This document shows positions 6,307 through 11,052 of a stretch of DNA of 11,052 bases, piece after piece (the stretch's first letter is position 1; each line of letters starts with the position of its first letter). The position numbers and the translations under genes are program-made. The stretch is from CAZSDW01 sp964605705. Lineage in GTDB: Bacteria > Fidelibacterota > UBA2242. A model generated the notes under the pieces. The model ran no database searches, was not told the DNA's origin, and saw only the letters and a program-made list of their open reading frames with translations. The DNA is taken from contig CAZSDW010000077.1 of assembly GCA_964605705.1 (NCBI GenBank), positions 1 to 11,052 of the forward strand, read 5' to 3'.

Positions 6307-7263
6307 ATGAAAAGACTATTAATGAGCATCTGGCTGATCGCCATTCTTTCATTCACCTACCAGCCGATGATTGCCCGGGAAATGGAAAAAATCCATAAGG
6401 AATTTAAAACCAAACCTACCCTGGAAATTAAAACTGTCAGTGGTGACTGTTATATTTCCAAAGGGAAATCAGACAAAATTATCGTCGATCTCGAGTATTC
6501 GACCGATCCTCAGGATGCATTCCGACCAGATTTCCTTGAACGGGACAATAGCCTGAAGCTGGTCGAAAGATGGTACGGATCTTCCAGTGGCACGGTGACC
6601 TGGAACATTACCGTCCCGCAGGGTATGGAGATAAAATTTTCAACTGCATCCGGAGATTTTACGGTCGAAAATCTGAAATGCCAGATCGATGCAAGTACTG
6701 CCTCCGGTGATGTAATGCTCACCGAATGTGAGGGTGAATTTGATCTGAGTACTGCCAGCGGAGACATTGAAATGGAAAACTGCGAAGGTGATTTTGAAAC
6801 ATCAACCGCCAGCGGAGACCAGGATATTCAAAGTTGTACCGGCTCTTTTGAGTGCAGTACTGCGTCCGGGGATATAGATATTTCTGATTGCGAAGGCGAC
6901 TTTGATTTGAGCACTGCCAGTGGCGATATTGAAACCGATGACCTCACTTTTGAGGAAGCAAGTGATTTTTCAACCGCATCCGGTAACCTGGAAATTACCG
7001 TGGCAAAGTCGCCATCTGTCGAACTCGAATTGAGTTCTGCATCCGGAAATATCAACTTCGATTTAAATGGCAATAAATTGGACGGCACCATCCAATGCGA
7101 AACAATTAAAAGATCGGCTCATATCAGTTCTGACATCAAATTTGATAAGGAAGAAGAATTTCAAAGAGGTGAAAATACGTACCTGCGGAAAACCATTGCC
7201 AGAAATCCAAATCCTGTCATCTATATAAAAACTTATTCGGGCAGGATATCCATCAAACAGTAA
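6307..7263 (+). CDS. Exported DUF4097-like beta-solenoid protein (STASGD repeats)
   Basis: Function unknown; resembles DUF4097 adhesin-like proteins. Signal peptide at 1-23 (MKRLLMSIWLIAILSFTYQP then cleavage near IA-RE), with no other membrane segment. After a leading beta region (35-105) come repeats starting STASGD at residues 112, 130, 148, 166, 184, 202 and 222, and SSASGN at 243. The first five are exactly 18 residues apart and the sixth and seventh 20 and 21, fitting one solenoid turn each. A cysteine recurs at the same turn position (141, 159, 177, 195; shifted by two at 125), and the loops are rich in Asp/Glu. The chosen ATG has a perfect GGAGG (6297-6301) five bases upstream and opens a clean signal peptide; an in-frame GTG at 6268 would spoil it. 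The protein is probably periplasmic or surface-exposed. It is 17 bp from its paralogue and co-transcribed. Confidence 0.82.
   Translation: MKRLLMSIWLIAILSFTYQPMIAREMEKIHKEFKTKPTLEIKTVSGDCYISKGKSDKIIVDLEYSTDPQDAFRPDFLERDNSLKLVERWYGSSSGTVTWNITVPQGMEIKFSTASGDFTVENLKCQIDASTASGDVMLTECEGEFDLSTASGDIEMENCEGDFETSTASGDQDIQSCTGSFECSTASGDIDISDCEGDFDLSTASGDIETDDLTFEEASDFSTASGNLEITVAKSPSVELELSSASGNINFDLNGNKLDGTIQCETIKRSAHISSDIKFDKEEEFQRGENTYLRKTIARNPNPVIYIKTYSGRISIKQ
6640..7050 (+). repeat. 18-residue STASGD protein repeat array
   Basis: This DNA encodes eight solenoid repeats, mostly with a 54-bp period. Codons for the STASGD motif vary from copy to copy (for example actgcatccgg, actgcctccgg, actgccagcgg), so the protein motif is kept while the DNA has diverged. 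That points to selection on the protein rather than recent tandem duplication. Confidence 0.7.
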
Positions 7264-7280
7264 TTTGAAAGGGATTAAAA

Positions 7281-8183
7281 ATGAAAAAATTTACAGTTTT
7301 AGCAATTACAACAGTATTATTGATCATCAGTTCACCAGTGACAATGGCAGATGATATCAAAGAAATCCGCAAGACCTTCGATACCGAGAAAAAACTTAAA
7401 CTGGACCTGGTTTTGGGCGGCTGCACGATCAAAGCCAGTGACGATCAAAAAGTTCATCTGCTCGTCAAATACAATTATGATGAACAGGAATTCGAAGTAA
7501 AAATATCGGAACGCACCCGTTCAATTAACATTGAAGAAAAACTGTCGAATAATCCCAGCGGCTTTTCCGAATGGACGCTCTTTGTACCCAAAAAAGCAGA
7601 GATCGAATTCAATAGCGCTACCGGAAGTTTATCTATGGAGAATATCGTTGTCGATATTGAAGCCAGCTCCGGTACCGGCTCAATCGAAGTAATGAACTGC
7701 CAGGGTGATTTTGAATTGAGTTCGGGAACCGGCAGCATAGAGGTCACCAATTCGCAGGGCGAATTCGATCTGGGTTCCGGCACTGGAAAAGTAGTCGTAT
7801 CCGAGTCCAAAGGCAATATCGAGGCTGGCAGCGGAACCGGCAGAGTCAAAGCCAATCATGTCGAAATATCGGATGAAGGTGATTTTAGCTCCGGCACTGG
7901 TTCGGTCGAGATCAAGGATATTACCGGTAAGAGTTTCGATCTGACCGCCAGCAGCGGAACCGGAAATGCAACGCTCATTATGAATAAAAGTAACCTGAAG
8001 GGTTACTTCGAATTTTCCGCCAATGCCAACCATGGCAGAATCGATTCACCCATCGATTTTGATGGTGAAGAGACTATTGATACCGGCAGCGAAAGGCAGC
8101 TGCGGAAATGGTTTCAAAAAGATAAAGACACACCCCGCTATTATATCAAAACCGGCACCGGAAAGGCAGCCCTGGAACTCTAA
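7281..8183 (+). CDS. Exported DUF4097-like beta-solenoid protein (SSGTGS repeats)
   Basis: Paralogue of the preceding gene with the same plan in 300 residues: signal peptide at 1-23 (ends near VTMA-DD), a beta-rich lead (30-105), then repeats starting SATGS at 111, SSGTGS at 129 and 147, GSGTGK at 165, GSGTGR at 183, SSGTGS at 203 and SSGTGN at 224, again mainly 18 residues apart. The shared ends (TLFVPKKAEIEF against ITVPQGMEIKF, and PRYYIKTGTG against PVIYIKTYSG) show common descent. Here the repeat motif is GTG(S/K/R) instead of ASGD, and the cysteine column is nearly gone (one Cys at 140). AAAGGG lies 8 bp before ATG. It is the last gene of the unit, closed by a terminator at 8204-8253. 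Biochemical role unknown. Confidence 0.82.
   Translation: MKKFTVLAITTVLLIISSPVTMADDIKEIRKTFDTEKKLKLDLVLGGCTIKASDDQKVHLLVKYNYDEQEFEVKISERTRSINIEEKLSNNPSGFSEWTLFVPKKAEIEFNSATGSLSMENIVVDIEASSGTGSIEVMNCQGDFELSSGTGSIEVTNSQGEFDLGSGTGKVVVSESKGNIEAGSGTGRVKANHVEISDEGDFSSGTGSVEIKDITGKSFDLTASSGTGNATLIMNKSNLKGYFEFSANANHGRIDSPIDFDGEETIDTGSERQLRKWFQKDKDTPRYYIKTGTGKAALEL
7611..7970 (+). repeat. 18-residue SSGTGS protein repeat array
   Basis: Seven solenoid repeats with a 54-bp main period. As in the neighbouring gene, synonymous codons differ between copies, so the conservation is at protein level. Confidence 0.65.
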
Positions 8184-8203
8184 ATCATATTCAATCAAAA
8201 ACG

Positions 8204-8253
8204 AATCCCGCTGGTTGCATAGCACTGCCAGCGGGATTGTTCATTTATTTTTT
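8204..8253 (+). terminator. Rho-independent terminator after the solenoid genes
   Basis: A perfect 11-bp stem AATCCCGCTGG (8204-8214) / CCAGCGGGATT (8228-8238) with a 13-nt loop is followed by a T-rich tract (8237-8253), starting 20 bp after the stop codon. This is the best terminator in the window and marks the end of the upstream transcription unit. Confidence 0.85.
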
Positions 8254-8438
8254 CAGGATATAATTATGCCCGATACTTTGTAACGCATTAATCTATTACC
8301 TGGAAAATATACTTGACATTAATTGTTTTACTAATTAACCTACTGACACTTCAAAACGGCAATATTAGAGGCGAAAAGGTAGGAGCGCATTGAAATGTGT
8401 TGTTAAGTGTTTTTGGTCAACGTGCATTTGGAGGGAAT

Positions 8439-8546
8439 ATGAAACTGAAAAGGAAAAAAGCACATACACAGAATACCCAAATCCGTGAGAGAAGATTTGG
8501 CTTCTGTGGGAAGAATTTGCACTCATACTATATCATCAATAATTAG
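8439..8546 (+). CDS. Possible small basic peptide (35 aa)
   Basis: ATG follows GGAGGG with three bases between, an excellent ribosome site. It opens MKLKRKKAHTQNTQIRERRF and continues GFCGKNLHSYYIINN to TAG. The N-terminal half is strongly basic, with no signal peptide or known domain. Against a real gene, the same DNA forms a good hairpin (8467-8508), and a 35-codon ORF is near chance length. It could be a leader peptide for the downstream operon or not be translated at all. Confidence 0.3.
   Translation: MKLKRKKAHTQNTQIRERRFGFCGKNLHSYYIINN
8467..8508 (+). ncRNA. Strong hairpin in the leader of the protease operon
   Basis: CACAGAA (8467-8473) pairs with TTCTGTG (8502-8508) and CCAAATC (8477-8483) with GATTTGG (8494-8500). 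This gives 14 base pairs around a TAC/C internal loop and a 10-nt terminal loop. No U-run follows, so it is not a standard terminator. It may be part of a structured leader or small RNA. Confidence 0.35.
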
Positions 8547-8571
8547 AACTTTCACAAGGTTATTAGAAATG

Positions 8572-8600
8572 TTTGAAATTATAGTGATAAATTATTTTTA
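8572..8600 (+). promoter_or_regulatory. Weak candidate promoter for the protease operon
   Basis: TTTG (8572-8575) and TATTTTTA (8593-8600, one mismatch from TAnnTTTG) are 17 bp apart and end about 20 bp before the start codon at 8622. It resembles the Bacteroidetes promoter pattern, but the AT-rich setting makes chance matches likely. Confidence 0.25.
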
Positions 8601-8621
8601 GCTAACTATAGGGAGAATAAT

Positions 8622-9437
8622 ATGATGTATAAGAATAAATATCATTTTAGATGTGTATTCATTTTAGTACTCATTATTTTGTCAATAAATGTTTTACTTT
8701 TTTCTCAAAAGAACAAATATGGAAAATATGCTTCGGATAAGCCAATTCCGAATGTTGAAGAGTATCCACCGGCAATACAACGATTGGATTCAATCAAAGC
8801 GAGTTACTATAAACAAATAAAAGAGCTGCAAAATAAAGGACAAGAGTTTAGTTATTCGGATGAGTTTATAAAGAAATATGCAAGTGCCTATATCAGTACA
8901 TTTTTATTTTATACCAAGGCTGATGAGAGCGGAGACATGAGAAAATACTATAGAGAAGCATATCCGATTGGCTTAGAAATTGCCCAACAATTGCATACAT
9001 TACCCTATCCATGGAATTTTTTATTAGATAAATCAGGAGTTGCCCTTGGTGAATTTATTAGTGATGGAATCTTACCCAAGAGAAGTTCTTCATATGATGT
9101 ATATGATTATGTATTAAAGGTGAGAATTATTGATGACATTTTCAACACATGTGATCAGGATACTATTTTAATTCGACATGATCATTCTATTATAAATGAT
9201 TATAAAGAATATAACAAAATGCGAATATTATTCACATTCAGGCCTGGCGGTACACTTCGGAAAGAAGACCATGTCGAACATATTTATTTAATGGGAAGTC
9301 CTACCGAGTTTATGTTTGTTGATGATAATGGTGTATTATATGATCCAAATAATGTCATTGATACTAATTATAAGGGATATCAAGAATTTAAAGAATATCT
9401 ATTGGATTTTGCTAAGCAGGAGGGTATTCAAAGATGA
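8622..9437 (+). CDS. Exported protein of unknown function
   Basis: I do not recognise a family. Of 271 residues, 1-29 form a signal peptide or N-terminal anchor (basic start, then FILVLIILSINVLLFSQ). The mature part is rich in Lys, Tyr and Asp; residues 55-75 (LDSIKASYYKQIKELQNKGQ) look helical, and a more structured C-terminal half includes RILFTFRPGG (201-210) and YLMGSPTEFMFVDDNGVLYD (222-241). No catalytic motif or lipobox is evident. GGGAG lies 6 bp before the first of two adjacent ATG codons. The stop overlaps the start of the metalloprotease gene by 4 bp (ATGA), so the two are translationally coupled. Coupling to two proteases suggests a partner, substrate or inhibitor role, which is inference. 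Codons are strongly AT-biased compared with the genes before 8200. Confidence 0.75.
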   Translation: MMYKNKYHFRCVFILVLIILSINVLLFSQKNKYGKYASDKPIPNVEEYPPAIQRLDSIKASYYKQIKELQNKGQEFSYSDEFIKKYASAYISTFLFYTKADESGDMRKYYREAYPIGLEIAQQLHTLPYPWNFLLDKSGVALGEFISDGILPKRSSSYDVYDYVLKVRIIDDIFNTCDQDTILIRHDHSIINDYKEYNKMRILFTFRPGGTLRKEDHVEHIYLMGSPTEFMFVDDNGVLYDPNNVIDTNYKGYQEFKEYLLDFAKQEGIQR

Positions 9438-10276
9438 GTAATGGAATAAAAATAAATATATCTATCTTGTTGGCGGTGATTATACCTTCGTTAGTGTATT
9501 CTGAAGAAAGTTTCTTCCCATATTTTTATAAAATCAGTGGTAATTCTTATGCTTTAGTAATGATAGATGTTACCGAAGAAAATATTTATGATTGTATTTA
9601 TTGGTATGATTATTATTTTTATCAGGGGTATTCCGGTCAGGTTAAAGTTGCTACAGATTTTTGTATTGATAACCCTGATGAACTTCTTCCAAATATAACG
9701 GCAGCGAATTTTCAATCAGCCGCTCAAGCAGCTATTGGTGCTTGGAATGCGATAGTAACTCATAATTTAACACAAGTATTTGTTGAAGATAATAGTTCCG
9801 GTGTAACTCAAGTTGTTCAAATTAAGGCATTAAGAGATTGGAATGAGAAGGGCTATACTTTATCCGAATCGGGTGCTACTGAACATGCTCTAACATTAGA
9901 GGAAGATAATTCGGAAAATGAATTTAATGATATTTGGGGAATAACATATTATAATTCCAATTATGAAAATGATCCGGGATATAAACATACAATTTTCTAT
10001 CTAAATGCGAGTGATATTGCATATTTTACATGGGTTTGGAACTCCAATCCAGGCTCAGGGGAGGTAGATGTACAACAAATAATGACCCATGAACTGGGGC
10101 ATATTTTAGGTTATGGTGATGATACTAACTCATTTGACGGAATTGAAACACTTATGAATCAGGGAACACCACATATAAGTCGTTGCGTCGAACAAGAACT
10201 GCGTAATTCTTATGAGGTTCTTTATCAGGTCGATACAACATCGCCAATATTAGATAAGGGGGAGAGAAATGAATAA
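9434..10276 (+). CDS. Secreted matrixin-like zinc metalloprotease
   Basis: Zinc endopeptidase of the metzincin clan. HELGHILGYGDD (219-230) is the HExxHxxGxxD zinc site: H219, E220 (general base), H223, and D229 in place of the third His, an Asp ligand known in some metzincins. LMNQ at 240-243 provides the Met-turn (M241), shortly after the site as in M10-like enzymes. Signal peptide at 1-23 (INISILLAVIIPSLVYS). Residues 90-115 (AANFQSAAQAAIGAWNAIVT) match the N-terminal helix of matrixin domains. There is no obvious propeptide cysteine switch. The gene overlaps the previous gene by 4 bp and the next by 8 bp, indicating one operon. The substrate is unknown. Confidence 0.85.
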   Translation: MSNGIKINISILLAVIIPSLVYSEESFFPYFYKISGNSYALVMIDVTEENIYDCIYWYDYYFYQGYSGQVKVATDFCIDNPDELLPNITAANFQSAAQAAIGAWNAIVTHNLTQVFVEDNSSGVTQVVQIKALRDWNEKGYTLSESGATEHALTLEEDNSENEFNDIWGITYYNSNYENDPGYKHTIFYLNASDIAYFTWVWNSNPGSGEVDVQQIMTHELGHILGYGDDTNSFDGIETLMNQGTPHISRCVEQELRNSYEVLYQVDTTSPILDKGERNE

Positions 10277-11052
10277 TAAAATTAGAGTAATATATTCCAT
10301 TCTATTAATGACAGTATTGGGATTTGGATCTCCCGATTATTTGATTTTATATCATTGTTCGTTTACCGATCAAGGAGGGTGGCAATCGAATCTTGAAGAT
10401 ATTCTTGAAAGTAATGGACATGATGTTATTTTTGGATCAATTTCAAATGGTTATACAAATTCATATATCCGCTCTGTAATTGAAAATTATAAAAATACTT
10501 ATTCAAGTCTTAAATATATTCTATTAGTCGGAAAAGGAAAGGATAATCCTATTCCTCAAGGTGAGTCATTTCCAGAATATAATCATACTGCCAATTCTAG
10601 TTATGGAAACTATATTCCGTTTTATTATTATATTGATAATAATTATTGGAAAGAACAGGTTCGTGATATACCATCGGATAGACAATATATTTCCGGACTA
10701 GATATATACATTGGTAGAATTCCAGTTTCCAGTATAGGCGATATAGAAAATTGGTTAAGTAAGCTAGAAAATTACTATCAATCATTATCAGAATATTCAA
10801 CATGGAAAAATAGAATTCGTCACTTCAGTCAAAATAATGATAATGTCGATAATCATTGTAAGCGATATCAAGCTGAACTAAAAGTAATTAAATCTAAAGA
10901 ATTATACATTGACACGACAAAATATGATTTTGTCGTAAATTATATGCGTGATGTGTATATATCCGATCATTGTACTCATTCAGAAGATGCAGATGAATTG
11001 TTTCGAGATAAAATTGAGGAAGGAGCTGGTGTTACAATTATATCTGGGACTG
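10269..11052 (+). CDS. C25 (gingipain-type) peptidase, 3' end outside the window
   Basis: The first 261 residues are visible. Signal peptide at 1-21, then directly the C25 catalytic fold without an N-terminal propeptide: DYLILYHCSFTDQGG (23-37), YILLVGKGKDNPIP (83-96), IPSDRQYISGLDIYIGRIPV (133-152, the family's SD...GRiPv segment), and a helix with W162 and K165. The last residues, GAGVTIISGT (252-261), align with the gingipain segment GxGxxxYxGHG that carries the catalytic His; here Thr261 falls on that His. The catalytic Cys lies beyond the window. The start ATG has GGGGGAG five bases upstream and overlaps the metalloprotease stop by 8 bp. It is either a cysteine protease or an inactive relative. 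Gingipain relatives usually need a C-terminal sorting domain, not visible here. Confidence 0.8.
   Translation, partial: MNNKIRVIYSILLMTVLGFGSPDYLILYHCSFTDQGGWQSNLEDILESNGHDVIFGSISNGYTNSYIRSVIENYKNTYSSLKYILLVGKGKDNPIPQGESFPEYNHTANSSYGNYIPFYYYIDNNYWKEQVRDIPSDRQYISGLDIYIGRIPVSSIGDIENWLSKLENYYQSLSEYSTWKNRIRHFSQNNDNVDNHCKRYQAELKVIKSKELYIDTTKYDFVVNYMRDVYISDHCTHSEDADELFRDKIEEGAGVTIISGT

Larger units (their letters stand above)
8254..8621. other. Intergenic region between the solenoid and protease units
   Basis: This stretch contains a perfect -35-like TTGACA (8313-8318) without a convincing -10 at the right distance, a possible 35-codon ORF with strong Shine-Dalgarno (8439-8546), a strong hairpin inside it (8467-8508), and a possible promoter close to the next gene (8572-8600). 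Base composition drops toward AT-rich across it. No tRNA, insertion sequence or attachment-site repeat was recognised. Confidence 0.5.

Noticed and set aside
6640..7970. CRISPR-like or DNA tandem repeat array
   Set aside because: The 54-bp periodicity is in the protein; nucleotide copies differ and there are no unique spacers between identical repeats.
10597..10803. Minus-strand frame inside the C25 gene
   Set aside because: Shadow in AT-rich DNA; the plus-strand frame continues through it with C25 motifs.

Overview
The window looks like a chromosomal segment from a Gram-negative bacterium of the Bacteroidetes/FCB type. The clues are a two-component-style propeller regulator with AraC output, a gingipain-type C25 protease, DUF4097-like exported solenoids, and a hicA promoter that fits the Bacteroidetes -33 TTG / -7 TAnnTTTG pattern. 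No RNA gene or taxonomic marker is present, so this placement is inference.

Positions 1-1223 (minus strand) hold a compact three-gene unit: a HicA-like toxin, a HicB-like antitoxin (RNase H-like fold, ribbon-helix-helix domain, 66-residue tail) and a SecB-like chaperone. This is the layout of a toxin-antitoxin-chaperone (TAC) system. Two oddities stand out: the HicA active-site GSH reads GSQ, and the SecB-like frame stops after 72 residues at TTT-TGA, with the +1 frame open to the window edge. Positions 1224-1665 hold no gene but contain a strong 44-nt imperfect palindrome.

Positions 1666-3304 (minus strand) hold a KDPG/KHG aldolase (eda) and a classical short-chain dehydrogenase, separated by inverted repeats. 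A 151-bp divergent regulatory region with repeated TATGAATTAAT boxes follows.

Positions 3456-8253 (plus strand) hold a 902-residue membrane regulator: 14 propeller repeats, Y_Y_Y domain, one transmembrane helix and an AraC-type DNA-binding domain, with no histidine kinase or receiver. Next come two tandem paralogous exported beta-solenoid proteins built of 18-residue repeats (STASGD in one, SSGTGS in the other), then a good rho-independent terminator. The regulator probably controls these two genes, though this is inferred from position only.

Positions 8254-8621 are intergenic, with a candidate 35-codon ORF overlapping a strong RNA hairpin. From about 8500 to the end the DNA is much more AT-rich. 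It carries three overlapping genes for exported proteins: an unknown protein, a matrixin-like zinc protease (HELGHILGYGDD) and a C25 gingipain-like protease cut by the window end, in which the catalytic His appears to be replaced. Compositional shift and tight coupling suggest an acquired cassette.

The most promising leads are the HicAB-SecB TAC unit with its unusual toxin and chaperone, the kinase-less propeller regulator next to paired solenoids, and the coupled metalloprotease/C25 cassette.
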